DNA from: Lodderomyces elongisporus
Lineage: Eukaryota; Ascomycota; Pichiomycetes; Serinales; Debaryomycetaceae
Direction of reading: 5' to 3'
Assembly: GCF_030384665.1 (NCBI RefSeq)
Contig: NC_083673.1
Coordinates: forward strand, 1,125,501-1,189,500
DNA length: 64,000 bases
In this document: positions 53,884 to 63,980 of the stretch, one piece after another
Numbering within the stretch: position 1 is the stretch's first letter
How the letters are laid out: each line of letters opens with the position of its first letter
Notes under the pieces: generated by a model
Databases searched by the model: none
What the model saw: the letters and a program-made list of their open reading frames with translations, nothing else
Told to the model about the DNA's origin: nothing
Translations under genes and position numbers: made by a program

Positions 53884-54154
53884 CCAACTTCCACCCCCAA
53901 AAAAATAGAAAAGACTAGAGTCTAAAGACCAAACAATTAGAATAGATAAACTGCACAACCAACAATTGTTACAGTCTATAACCATTCAACTTTAATTCTT
54001 CAAAGAAGAACAAAAAAATTATCAGAAAACAAACTCCCTAGGTCGAGCTCACTTTCTCCTTCCCTCCTATCCCCCACACACACACACACACATACATACA
54101 TACAGTTTCCACACCACTCCGCATATTCTGCACAAATCAATTATCACTTGTAAA

Positions 54155-54925
54155 ATGCATTCGTTCAAATTAACACCCTTGCTTTTGTTGGCATTAAACT
54201 CGATGGTGAAAGCCGCCGACGAAGACACAACCTCATACGAGACCACAGTCACGGTGACATCAACACCTCAAGTTGTTCAAACCACAACTGTGCCAGGCGA
54301 AGTTCTCATAAACGGTATTGTTTACGTTTGGACCGACGCCAATGGTCAATTAACATCAACTACAGAGTATGAAACCACCACCGTGCCAATCACTACCGAT
54401 GCACAACAAACAAGTTCAGACGCCGAAACTGACTCTGACTCTGACTCTGACTCAGCAACTACAACTGCCACTGCATCTGCCATTACTGATGGTAATGAGT
54501 CCTCTGATGCCGCTGCACCATCTTCTCAACCAAGTGTACCAGCCGAATCCTCAGATGCAGCTACCAGTAGTGCTGATGCCACAGCAGCTCCATCTAGCGA
54601 TGCACAAGAGTCACAAAGCACGGCATCTGTCTCTAACTCAGAATCTGCACCAACTCAGGCCCCAACAACCACTGCACCAGCTTCAAGTGAAGCTACTTCT
54701 AGTGCATCAAGTGGCGATGACGCTGGTGAAGAAGAAGAAGACAATGATGATGACGACGCAACTCGCTCATTAACACTTGCTCCAAATGTCTCCAGCATCT
54801 TTGTCAACGTCCCAGCTGGTGACTACTCTACAAGCACCATTACCACTGACACAACCTTGTCAGACGGCAGAACTGCTGCATTAGAGTTGGTCGTCTTGTA
54901 CACAGCCGTATGTTCAGCCAACTAA
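54155..54925 (+). CDS. Secreted Ser/Thr-rich cell-surface-type protein
   Basis: A 256-residue protein with a clear signal peptide (MHSFKLTPLLLLALNSMVKA), then a Thr/Val-rich segment (TTSYETTVTVTSTPQVVQTTTVP ... GIVYVWTDANGQ) and a long Ser/Thr/Ala/Asp mucin-like stretch (about 85-195), with an SDSDSDSDS run. An acidic patch (EEEEDNDDDD) precedes the C-terminal domain RSLTLAPNVSSIFVNVPAGD ... LVVLYTAVCSAN. The C-terminus lacks a strong GPI signal, so the protein is probably secreted or wall-associated rather than GPI-anchored. Heavy O-mannosylation is expected. I do not recognise the family. Upstream lies the largest noncoding gap in the window. Confidence 0.78.
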   Translation: MHSFKLTPLLLLALNSMVKAADEDTTSYETTVTVTSTPQVVQTTTVPGEVLINGIVYVWTDANGQLTSTTEYETTTVPITTDAQQTSSDAETDSDSDSDSATTTATASAITDGNESSDAAAPSSQPSVPAESSDAATSSADATAAPSSDAQESQSTASVSNSESAPTQAPTTTAPASSEATSSASSGDDAGEEEEDNDDDDATRSLTLAPNVSSIFVNVPAGDYSTSTITTDTTLSDGRTAALELVVLYTAVCSAN

Positions 54926-55584
54926 TAGGTAAGCGGAACAGAATGTGAAATAAGCAAAAAAAAAATCAAAAAAAAAAAATCAAGTAATTTTTTATTTCGC
55001 CCCTTAAGCTCGCCATACAAGTAAGTATATAAAACTTTACGACCCTTCCCCACCATCCTTCCTTCCTTCCTTCCTTTCCAACGCCAACTTCCAATTGAAA
55101 ATAAACGAGGAGATAGAAAAAGAAAAAACACAGCGGTGAATAAAAAAAGTGTGTGTTAGTGTTTGTATGTGATAAAATGAGAGATAAATGAAAAGGTGTA
55201 CCAAACTCCAAAAGAATAAGAAGAAAACAATACTAAATTCAAAAATTAAAACCAAAAACAAAACCAAAACCAAAACCAAAAGAGAAAAAAAAAAGAGGTG
55301 TCTAAAAATCATCAAATGGGTACTTCTTCAATACACTCGAGTTGGTATAGATTTTTTGTTTTTGTATAATTCGTTTACTACAACTGTATCTTTATTTCTT
55401 CTTCTCTACTAATTTCCTTCTTCCCTTTTTTTATTCCTGTTTATTTTAATAATACTAATTTATACCTAATATTAATTGAATCTTTTGCTTTATGATTATC
55501 CTTTTGTTATTTTTTTTTTAATTATCTAATACATGGCCTAAACAATATCTCCCAATGACTGGCTTTGCTCGATATTAACAACTT
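54926..55584. other. Convergent 3' region
   Basis: 659 bp with poly-A tracts (54954-54982), CTTCCTTC repeats (55058-55077) and an AAACC array (55248-55280). ORFs on either strand are repeat-driven. Expected to hold two terminators. Confidence 0.4.
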
Positions 55585-56814
55585 TCAACTTCTATTAAGA
55601 AGCGCTTGACATTGCAAATGCTCAATGCGACTTTCACAAAACAGCTTCTCAAACTTCATTTCATTTAAATTAAAGAACAATAACCCCATTTTGGGGAACT
55701 TCCACAAAGTGTGCAACTTGCTCCAAGGTGTTTGTGCGCGCAGGTCTTTTTGCCAGCCCTCTTTAGCTCTATGCCAAGCCACAGTTCGATATCGAGCGTT
55801 GGGGAAAGAGACAAATCGTAACCGTTTTTGGATTTGAATGATTTCACTCGTCCAATCTGTCCCATTCCCGGTCGTTAGTTTACCAGGACCACTTCGACAT
55901 GTCACGGTGTTGCTTAATACAAAACTAACACCAAGTCCATCAATGCCAAAGTCAAAGCCGAGGGTTGCTGTGAGCAACTTTAGACTAAAGGCAAGTCCAA
56001 ACAGCAGATCAAGTGTGATTTCCCTGGCCTCAATGTGGGAAATACTACACGCGCTTGGCGTGTCAATCTCTTCATCATCACTTTCACTTTCTTCAACTCC
56101 TTTTCTCTCTTCTTCTCTTTCTTCTTCTCCTTCATCTTCTCCTTCTTCTTTTCCTTCGTCTCCATCTTCTTCTCCATCTTCTCCATCTTCTCCTTCTTCT
56201 CCATCTTCTCCTTCTTCTCCATCTTCTCCTTCTTCTCCTTCTTCTCCTTCTTCTTTTCCTTCTTCTTTTCCTTCTTCTTCTCTACCTTTTTGTCCTTCCT
56301 TACCGGCCTCCACATTTGCAAGTTTTACTCCACTTTCATTACCAAATGTCTGATAACTATTGCGCCGCATGGTGAAACACCCGGAAACTGGTATAATGGT
56401 TGAAAACGATTCCAAAGACTCAACGCCGGGGTCAAATTCATAAAACTGTACTACTTCCCCACTCTTCTTTCTTAAACTGTCTAATTCTTGCCAGATTGGT
56501 ATCAACGTTGTGTTAGTCTCGTTTATATGCACAGTCACATCAAAAGTATTTGCATTCTTATGTTTGGTATGCAGCGCGGATTTTGCAGCAAGCGACAGCC
56601 AAAACTTTGAATACTGAAATTGTTTAATATTGGCAAAAGTATACGAGTGAACAGGTGTTTCACCAAACTTCAAATTTCGTACTTGGTCGTAAGTACCATC
56701 TTTATAAACTTCTTTGGCAGCAACAAAAATTATGAAATATATATATTTCAAAAGTAATAAGCTTCTAAATATCATGTGTAGTATTCTCGCAATGTACTCA
56801 ATTGTGAAGAGCAT
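55585..56814 (-). CDS. Secretory-pathway protein with long acidic repeat, unknown function
   Basis: A 409-residue protein that I do not recognise. A signal peptide or signal anchor lies near the N-terminus (FRSLLLLKYIYFIIFVAA); a second in-frame ATG at 56775 gives a more typical signal sequence. Two conserved-looking regions (residues 35-170, with N-E-T/N-E-S glycosylation sites, and 265-409, with several Cys and the block FPNARYRTVAWHRAKEGWQKDL) are separated by about 75 residues made almost wholly of Glu, Gly, Asp and Lys (GEEGEDGEE-type repeats, about 56100-56300). The repeat is a CTTCTC/CATCTTCTC minisatellite on the plus strand and should vary in length. The ectodomain suggests an ER-lumenal, vacuolar or cell-surface protein. 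Confidence 0.7.
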   Translation of the reverse strand: MLFTIEYIARILHMIFRSLLLLKYIYFIIFVAAKEVYKDGTYDQVRNLKFGETPVHSYTFANIKQFQYSKFWLSLAAKSALHTKHKNANTFDVTVHINETNTTLIPIWQELDSLRKKSGEVVQFYEFDPGVESLESFSTIIPVSGCFTMRRNSYQTFGNESGVKLANVEAGKEGQKGREEEGKEEGKEEGEEGEEGEDGEEGEDGEEGEDGEDGEEDGDEGKEEGEDEGEEEREEERKGVEESESDDEEIDTPSACSISHIEAREITLDLLFGLAFSLKLLTATLGFDFGIDGLGVSFVLSNTVTCRSGPGKLTTGNGTDWTSEIIQIQKRLRFVSFPNARYRTVAWHRAKEGWQKDLRAQTPWSKLHTLWKFPKMGLLFFNLNEMKFEKLFCESRIEHLQCQALLNRS

Positions 56815-57165
56815 ACACTCTACTCTTAATAATTTTTTTTTTTTTTGTTTTTCACTTTAACTCAAGAAAGACCATACTGAGCAGAAATATATAAATTTCT
56901 TTGTTATAACAATCTGCATAACAAGAACAATTGATACTAGATTGTTCTTTAATTTTTTTAACAAAATTAAAAAAACAAAACAAAATAAGAATTATATCTA
57001 CTAGTAATCAGAGGTTCTTATAATTGATGGTTCAATATTTAAAAATTATTACTAAAATTCATAGAGAGAGAATGTGTTTGATTTGTTAAACAACAATGGT
57101 GAAAAGACAAAATATAAAAGATTGATTTGCCAGATATCCCAATCTCGCATTTAATTTCTTTCCTC
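56815..57165. other. Intergenic
   Basis: 351 bp of very AT-rich DNA between two minus-strand genes: terminator of the kinesin and promoter of the acidic-repeat gene. A T-run lies at 56832-56846; nothing else is distinct. Confidence 0.4.
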
Positions 57166-60084
57166 TTATTGGAATAAACCTAATGAGCTTGTAGTCTTTA
57201 CAGATTTACCTAGCCTCAAGTTTATTCCAAGACCAGTCTTGTGATGTTGTTTTTCTCCATTCTTGTTTACCTTAGCCAATGGCACATTTTGCTTGGTCTT
57301 ATTATCTCCATTGCAATTATGATTGTAATTGAAATCGTTATAATCATTATTATCATCACGAAACATTCCCGATGTTTCAATTTCATCCGTGTCATTCTCT
57401 TGAATGTTATTGACTTGCTGTGATGACGGCGATAAGGATAGCTTACCTAGTCCTGAATCCCTACCGCTCTTGACACTTTTGACACTTTTGGCACTTTTGG
57501 CACTTCTAACACTCCTCGTAGACATAATAGACCTTCTTCTACTTTCTTTTAAAAACTCATTAATGGAAACATATTCTTGATGGAAACCAGTAAAGACATC
57601 TTTCTCATTTGGTGCGTCAAGCTTTTCTGAGGAATAGATCGAGAATCCTTCTTTCGCAAATTCGCGAGACATAAAAGCTGCGTTGGAATCAGAGACAGCA
57701 CTGGTTGATGTATTTACATTTGCACCTACATCTGTACTTGTGCCTATGCTTTTGTCTGTGCTTTTCTCAGTACTTTCCTCAGTACTTTTGTCTGTGCTTG
57801 TGCCTATGCTTTTGTATGTATCGGTGGTTATAGTGTCGTCAACTAACAGATGCTCTGTCGTTGTGAATTGCGAATTATTATTGACAGAAGAATCAAACGA
57901 CATGTCAAGAAATTCAGGCTCTGGCTCAAAGTTCGATATTGTCTCTTGATCATCTGTTGCATTAGCTGATTTTAAACGCGATCCTCTAAGTTTAGCAACG
58001 GGTTCTGGTGCAATCACCATCGTCTTCTCTGATGCTGACTCAGTTTCATCAACTCCTCCATGTATTGCGGAATCGCCAACTTTTCCATTATTGGTCTTGC
58101 TTAGCCCATTTTGTTCATTCAACTCAATCGGCGTTTTCAACTCTTTTTGCTTCATCTCTTCTTCTTTCAGAACACTCATTTCGTTCAATTTCAGATATAT
58201 GTCGCCTAGTCTGTTCTTGAACGCCAATGTTTCCCTTGATATCAACAATTGCTGATCCTTCAACGCTATTTTAAGTTTGCTAATCTTGTCGTCACGGCTC
58301 TCAATGATTTTTTCACTAATCAATAAATGTTTTCTCAAATTATTGTTAACCAGCTCGGCTTCATTAAGCTTAGCAACAATATTATGCAACGAGGTCTCTA
58401 ATGAAAACAACTTGCTTTCTTCTTGGTGTGCATTGGCAACATTTTGCATCTTCATACTCAATATCACATTCTCCAACTCTTGAATTTTACGATCGCGTCG
58501 TTCAAGTTCTTCATCAACCGAGACTTTTGCAATTGAATGCCGGTTAAAGTTGGCGGAAGTGGGTCGCAATGTACTTGCCAAGGATATGTGCGATGATGGT
58601 ATAGGTAGTCTTGATGGCATTCTGCTTAGCCTGGCAACAGATTGTCGAGGAGAAACAGTTCTTACTGTAGAGTCGATGCTATAAATGGAATCACTATTGG
58701 TGCCAGAGAATAACAGCAGCACGTCAAACTCATCATTAGACAAAGATAATGGCCGTATTTGACTTTGTCGATATCGCGATAGTTCGTCTTCCAAGTCCTT
58801 AATGTAGAGTTGGTTCTGGACATTTACTTTTTCCAAATGATGAAATTTCTTCTTTATAGCATTGGGACTTACTTCAGTATTCACATGGACATTGTTTCTG
58901 ATAGCCTTGGCTCGAGCACCAAACCTCAATGTTGAAAGTATTTCCAATTCGTTTACCGAGGACGGCGAACAATTTATAATTAGTGAGGTTCGTGAGTTCC
59001 CACCCAATGAATCTTGCAAAATGCGAGTCAATTTGGAATCTCGATATGGGATATGCGTTGATCTCCCATCTGTTAATGCGTTAATTACATTGCTCAATGC
59101 AGAAAGTGATTTGTTTATCTTCTTTGCCTCCTCCAAAGTTTGGCCTTGTGCTCCAGTTTTGCGGACTTTTTCCGACCCCGCCAAATCTACAAGGCTCAAT
59201 ACCGATCGTTTTGATACCCCTGTTACAGTATCTGTTTGTCGTAATTGGATTTGCAATATAGTATGAGATCGTGAACTTTCCGTGTTCATCCCAGTACTTG
59301 CCGTTTGTCTTTTATTCAATCCCTGGTTGACAATTTTCGCCAACAGCAATTCGTCCAAGACTTCTTTTTGAACTAGACCGCTAACGGCAATGCCATCGAT
59401 TTTATCTTCTTGTATGGTATATTGCCGTTGATCTTTTGCTTCCTCTTCTTCTTTATCCGACTTGTCAATTAGTAAGTCCCTGATTTGTTCTACATAAATC
59501 TCCATTAATGAGATACAAAGTGTATACTCAGTTCGATTATCACTAGCTCCAATTTTTTCAAAAACATCGTGGGCTATTCGAGGAATGATTCCATGGGTTT
59601 CTTCATAGTCGTGGTTGTCATATATTTGATTTCCAAACATTGTGTATGTTTTTCCAGAGCCAGTCTGGCCATACGCTATAACTGTTCCATTGATTCCTGC
59701 AAACATATCCGAAACTATATCCGCAATTGAAAATAAATAAATGTCATTCTGTGTAGCATGTGGCTCAAATACTCTATCAAAAGTGAAATGGTTTGTGGTT
59801 GTAGCACCTTGTATAGCCACTGTTTGTGGGTTTGGAAACGTGGCTATACAGTGTCCTCTGGCCAACTCTGCACTATTCTCTGGCCTGAATCGACAAATGA
59901 CTCTGATATTGCTTAGACTCTGATTTACTTGGTTAACAGCTGGGTCATCAGATTGACGCGAGCTGGACAATGTGAGGTAATTACCAGTACTTTGATTAAT
60001 TATGCTTGCATCATCATTATTTTGATTAAATGACGCGTTTTCAATATCAATAGTATTGTATGTTTCTGAATTGAAACGGGACAT
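57166..60084 (-). CDS. Kinesin-1-like motor protein
   Basis: A 972-residue N-terminal kinesin. The motor (about residues 55-400) has the P-loop GQTGSGKT at 139-146, switch I NTESSRSHTI, switch II LVDLAGSEK and HIPYRDSKLTRILQDSLGGNSRTSLIINCSP. The neck region (LRFGARAKAIRNNVHVNTEVSPNAIKKKFHHLEK) resembles fungal conventional kinesin. Coiled-coil segments follow at about 430-460 and 550-690. The tail is disordered, with Ser-Thr-(D/E)-Lys repeats (about 795-825) and an S-(V/A)-K-S array (about 895-915). It should walk to microtubule plus ends carrying membranes; C. albicans KIP4 is a candidate orthologue, not proven. The ATG at 60084 is used because the upstream 18 codons start with TTG. Confidence 0.92.
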   Translation of the reverse strand: MSRFNSETYNTIDIENASFNQNNDDASIINQSTGNYLTLSSSRQSDDPAVNQVNQSLSNIRVICRFRPENSAELARGHCIATFPNPQTVAIQGATTTNHFTFDRVFEPHATQNDIYLFSIADIVSDMFAGINGTVIAYGQTGSGKTYTMFGNQIYDNHDYEETHGIIPRIAHDVFEKIGASDNRTEYTLCISLMEIYVEQIRDLLIDKSDKEEEEAKDQRQYTIQEDKIDGIAVSGLVQKEVLDELLLAKIVNQGLNKRQTASTGMNTESSRSHTILQIQLRQTDTVTGVSKRSVLSLVDLAGSEKVRKTGAQGQTLEEAKKINKSLSALSNVINALTDGRSTHIPYRDSKLTRILQDSLGGNSRTSLIINCSPSSVNELEILSTLRFGARAKAIRNNVHVNTEVSPNAIKKKFHHLEKVNVQNQLYIKDLEDELSRYRQSQIRPLSLSNDEFDVLLLFSGTNSDSIYSIDSTVRTVSPRQSVARLSRMPSRLPIPSSHISLASTLRPTSANFNRHSIAKVSVDEELERRDRKIQELENVILSMKMQNVANAHQEESKLFSLETSLHNIVAKLNEAELVNNNLRKHLLISEKIIESRDDKISKLKIALKDQQLLISRETLAFKNRLGDIYLKLNEMSVLKEEEMKQKELKTPIELNEQNGLSKTNNGKVGDSAIHGGVDETESASEKTMVIAPEPVAKLRGSRLKSANATDDQETISNFEPEPEFLDMSFDSSVNNNSQFTTTEHLLVDDTITTDTYKSIGTSTDKSTEESTEKSTDKSIGTSTDVGANVNTSTSAVSDSNAAFMSREFAKEGFSIYSSEKLDAPNEKDVFTGFHQEYVSINEFLKESRRRSIMSTRSVRSAKSAKSVKSVKSGRDSGLGKLSLSPSSQQVNNIQENDTDEIETSGMFRDDNNDYNDFNYNHNCNGDNKTKQNVPLAKVNKNGEKQHHKTGLGINLRLGKSVKTTSSLGLFQ

Positions 60085-61871
60085 CTCGTACGTTGAGATT
60101 TTTTCTTTTTGGTTGCCAAGTTTTTTAAATGGGCACAAATATGGACAGAGATGTTTGGAGGGGGGGTAGAAGGGGGGTAGGGAGGTAGGGGAGGTATGGT
60201 GGAGTGGAAAAGTTGGAAATAGTCAAAAAGGTGATGTGATTATAGAATCGAGCAACAGCTCAGGTCCAATAAAAGGAAGAAAAAACAAGAACCACCTATA
60301 TCTTGAGAATCCCGATTTATTTTGAGAAATCTTGTTGGCTTGTTGGCTTGTTTTATGTTGATCTTTTAAGAAAGAAGAAAGAAAAAAAAAATAAAGGAAA
60401 CTAAAAGAAGAAGACATTAGGATATCGTCTAAACTTGTAACATTCAGGTACGGTATGTTTGATATATTCTCTTCGTCAAAATCACATTCGTCTACATAAA
60501 TTAATAACATTGAATTGTAAATACAACACGCATCATGTGTTATACTTTCCAAAACAGCGAAAAATCTGTTTGGAAAAATAAATAAAATAAAATAAAATAA
60601 AAAAAATAAAAAATAAAAAAAAAATAAAAATTTGATTTCCAACATTTGTACTTTCTCGACGGCCGCTTAACAATTTGAGGGCTACAAGTATTAGGAACTC
60701 TCACTTGGATATACTACTATATAGCATTACGTATAGAGAGACACAAGATTACTATACTTGTATTGGTTTATTCAAGCAAAGACAAATCAGAATACACTTG
60801 GTTTTTTTGCTTTTTACTGTTTTTTTCTTGTTTGTCTTTGTAATTCCCATTTCCTACATTGTAGTGAAAGCAATCTTCTTCTAGAGCATATTTTTGAATA
60901 CAACATTATTTTTCACAATACTTAAAATTATCCTTGTTGAAATCATACAACAAAAAAACCTATTTGTAAAGGAACAGGAGGAAAAAACAAAGAATAAAAG
61001 TGGATATACACTCATATTACGTAGATACTATATCAGCATTCAATCGGAACTGATGCAAAATGGAGGGACAAAAGAAAAGGAGATGTCAATATCAATGATT
61101 ATCGGACCCTGATGTACCTTAACTTTTCACAGTTCTTACAAAGGCATCGTAAAGTCTTTTATTATTAATTATTATTTTTTTTTGTAGTTTTTGCGCCAAA
61201 AAAGGAGAAAAAATTGAGAACTATTAACATTGACCAATTTCTTTTATTTTCTTCAATATGGTTCTTTACCCAATAGCCAATCATCAATAATCTTTCACAA
61301 ACCAATAGACTTTGCTTATTCTTTTTTAATTTATTTTCTGTATACGAAGTTTGTTGAATTGTAATTAGGCTATCAGTTCAATAAACCATAACCCCAGGGT
61401 TTAGTGTAAGATATAAGCTTGAAGAAAGGACTTGAGAAACAACAACAGGACAAAAAACGGGATAAAAAAATTGTTGCATTTGTTTTACTTTGTATATACA
61501 CACATACAAATCTTTGCGTAGCTCTTTTTCAAAACAGAGTCAGAATTCAAAAAAACAAAAACTAAAACAAAAACAACACCAAAAGAAACACACACACACA
61601 TGTTGGAGAAGTCAGAAACGATCGTTATCTAATCAGTAATTGCAAAATTACGATAAGGAACTCTACAGCCCTACCCTTTTCGAATATAAGAAATTACAAA
61701 AAAAAACAAGAAAGCAAAAAACTGTCAACTAGCGAACGATGAGGAGCTATTGATTTATACAATCATACAAGGTCTACTCTTTTAAATAAGTCTTTGCTAC
61801 TTCTAGAATAGCCCCCAAAAATAAAATCAATTTACATAATAATAGTAAAGGATAAAATGGAAAACTGCATT

Positions 61872-61878
61872 TGAGTCA
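61872..61878. promoter_or_regulatory. Gcn4-type site TGAGTCA upstream of SER33
   Basis: An exact Gcn4 consensus about 580 bp before the SER33 ATG. Serine biosynthesis is a classic general amino-acid-control target, so the site is plausible. Function inferred from motif and context. Confidence 0.5.
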
Positions 61879-61948
61879 TTGTGATGAGAAAATGTGAAAA
61901 ATTTTTTCTTTTCTTTTCTAATTTTTTTTAATTGAATTTTAGGTGATG

Positions 61949-61956
61949 TCACGTGA
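61949..61956. promoter_or_regulatory. TCACGTGA palindrome (Cbf1-type E-box)
   Basis: A perfect 8-bp palindrome with the CACGTG core bound by Cbf1 and other bHLH factors, about 500 bp upstream of SER33 and 71 bp from the TGAGTCA site. Cbf1 acts on sulphur amino-acid and ribosomal or respiratory genes in yeasts; a link to serine/cysteine supply is possible. Confidence 0.45.
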
Positions 61957-62455
61957 CCTGTCACTATATTCATACACACACCCACACACTCTCTCCATCT
62001 CTCCCTCCCTCCCCTTTTTACTGCCACACTCTTTTTTTTCCTCTCTCATATTTTCTCTAGTTCTTACTTACTTCTCGTTCAAAAGTACCGGAAAAAAAAA
62101 TTAGTTTCTTGTGCGTCACCAACGTCGCCGACAAAGGCCAAGAAGTAACTGAGTAGACTATTACTCACCACATAAATTTTTACAGAAGAAAAAAAAAAAA
62201 AATACAACAATTAAGAAGCAAAATAAATCTTATAAAAAGAAAGAAAGAAGAAGTGGAGGAGGAAGCAGAAGTGATATATTTACTATTCCTATTTCTATAA
62301 AGAGAACAACATTATTCATATTTTATATTCTTGAAAAAAAGAAAAAAAGATTTGAACATTAGGTAACTCTTTTCTTTTTATCGTTTAATAATTGGTCTTC
62401 AAAGCATATACATATACATATACATATATATATATATCTTATTTTTTTTTTGGAA

Positions 62456-63847
62456 ATGTCTTCTCCTCAACAGATTGTTAATACTTTTCAGCAGGCCATG
62501 AACATTTCTGGTTCTCCAAATGCTGTCTCCACATCTCCAACCACTTCATACTTGAGCCAGTATGTCCCTTCAAAGCCAACAAAGGCATTGAAACCATTTT
62601 CAACTGGTGACATCAAGATCTTGTTGTTGGAAAATGTCAACCAAACTGCCATTAACATATTCAAAGGACAAGGTTATCAAGTTGAATTTTACAAATCTTC
62701 TTTGCCAGAAGATGAGTTGATTGAAAAGATTAAGGATGTGCATGCCATTGGTATCAGATCCAAAACCAAATTGACCGAAAAGGTTTTGAAACAAGCCAAG
62801 AACTTGGTGGTTATTGGTTGTTTCTGTATTGGAACAAACCAAGTCGATTTGGAGTTTGCTGCCAAGTTGGGTGTTGCAGTCTTCAACTCGCCCTTTTCCA
62901 ACTCAAGATCTGTTGCCGAGTTGGTCATTGCTGAGATTATCACATTGGCCAGACAATTGGGAGACAGATCAATCGAGATGCACACTGGAACTTGGAACAA
63001 AGTCAGTGCCAAGTGTTGGGAAATTAGAGGCAAGACCTTGGGAATTGTGGGATATGGTCACATTGGTTCACAATTGTCAGTGCTTGCAGAGGCAATGGGT
63101 ATGAATGTTATCTACTATGACGTCAACACAATCATGGCTCTTGGTAACTCCAAACAAGTTGATACCTTGGACGAATTATTAAAGAGAGCCGATTTCGTTA
63201 CTTTGCACGTGCCAGCCACACCAGAAACCAAAAACTTGTTGAGTGCTCCTCAATTCGCCGCTATGAAGGATGGCGCGTATGTTATCAACGCTTCCAGAGG
63301 TACAGTTGTTGATATCGCAGCATTGGTGCAAGCCATGAATGCCGGTAAGATTGCTGGTGCCGCATTGGACGTGTACCCACACGAACCAGCAAAGAATGGT
63401 GAAGGTTTGTTTAATGACGACTTGAATGGATGGGCTAGCGAATTGACTTCACTTAGAAATGTGATTTTGACTCCACACATTGGTGGATCAACAGAAGAAG
63501 CACAATCTGCTATTGGTGTTGAAGTGGCCAACGCTTTAACCAAATACATCAATGAGGGTACCACACAAGGTGCCGTCAATTTCCCAGAGGTCTCGTTAAG
63601 ACCATTGGATTTGGACCAACAAAATGTCGTCAGAGTATTGTACATCCACCACAATGTTCCTGGTGTGTTAAAGACAGTCAACAACATTTTATCCAACCAC
63701 AACATTGAGAAGCAATTTAGTGACTCACAAGGCGACATTGCATACTTGATGGCAGACATTTCAGATGTCGATATCAGTGATATCAAGTCCTTGTATGAGC
63801 AATTGGAACAGACCCCATACAAGATTGCTACTCGTCTATTGTATTAG
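62456..63847 (+). CDS. SER33: D-3-phosphoglycerate dehydrogenase
   Basis: A 463-residue enzyme for the first step of serine synthesis, oxidising 3-phosphoglycerate with NAD+. The substrate domain has IKILLLENVNQTAINIFKGQGYQVE; the Rossmann motif GYGHIG is at about 198-203; the catalytic His lies in NVILTPHIGGSTEEAQ; and the C-terminal ACT domain (VRVLYIHHNVPGVLKTVNNILS) should mediate feedback by serine. CTG is absent and codons are biased to TTG, GGT and AAC, as in highly expressed genes. The true start is the ATG at 62456; the extra two codons before it begin with TTG. S. cerevisiae has two copies (SER3, SER33); only one is seen here. Confidence 0.96.
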   Translation: MSSPQQIVNTFQQAMNISGSPNAVSTSPTTSYLSQYVPSKPTKALKPFSTGDIKILLLENVNQTAINIFKGQGYQVEFYKSSLPEDELIEKIKDVHAIGIRSKTKLTEKVLKQAKNLVVIGCFCIGTNQVDLEFAAKLGVAVFNSPFSNSRSVAELVIAEIITLARQLGDRSIEMHTGTWNKVSAKCWEIRGKTLGIVGYGHIGSQLSVLAEAMGMNVIYYDVNTIMALGNSKQVDTLDELLKRADFVTLHVPATPETKNLLSAPQFAAMKDGAYVINASRGTVVDIAALVQAMNAGKIAGAALDVYPHEPAKNGEGLFNDDLNGWASELTSLRNVILTPHIGGSTEEAQSAIGVEVANALTKYINEGTTQGAVNFPEVSLRPLDLDQQNVVRVLYIHHNVPGVLKTVNNILSNHNIEKQFSDSQGDIAYLMADISDVDISDIKSLYEQLEQTPYKIATRLLY

Positions 63848-63948
63848 AATTAGTGGATTGTGTTAATAATCTTGTTTATACTTTTCTGTACCCTTGAGCA
63901 ATTGTCAATTTTTTTCCCAGTTTTAATTCCACATATATATATATATAC

Positions 63949-63980
<32 letters not shown>

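Larger units (their letters stand above)
49031..54154. other. 5.1 kb gene-poor region
   Basis: No secure gene in this longest gap. It holds many simple repeats (CAAA at 51453-51471 and 52190-52206, GAAAG at 52668-52689, G-rich tract 53560-53585, CA run 54076-54092), a 10-bp perfect inverted repeat at 51024/51088, and a TATATAA box at 53877-53883 ahead of the next gene. Three short ORFs are possible but unproven (minus 50145-50351, minus 50863-51045, plus 52757-52933). The size suggests a heavily regulated promoter for the secreted-protein gene, or undetected noncoding RNAs. Confidence 0.45.
60085..62455. promoter_or_regulatory. Divergent kinesin/SER33 intergenic region
   Basis: 2.4 kb with a G-rich stretch (60151-60200) close to the kinesin start, A-rich runs (60580-60630), and many short low-complexity ORFs. 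On the SER33 side, TGAGTCA (61872-61878) and TCACGTGA (61949-61956) lie 71 bp apart, followed by CT-rich and A-rich leader sequence and a TA-rich run (62407-62437) just before the ATG. Confidence 0.5.

Noticed and set aside
56035..56403. Plus-strand ORFs opposite the acidic repeat
   Set aside because: Ser/Pro or Phe/Leu repeats that are complements of the GEEGED coding minisatellite.
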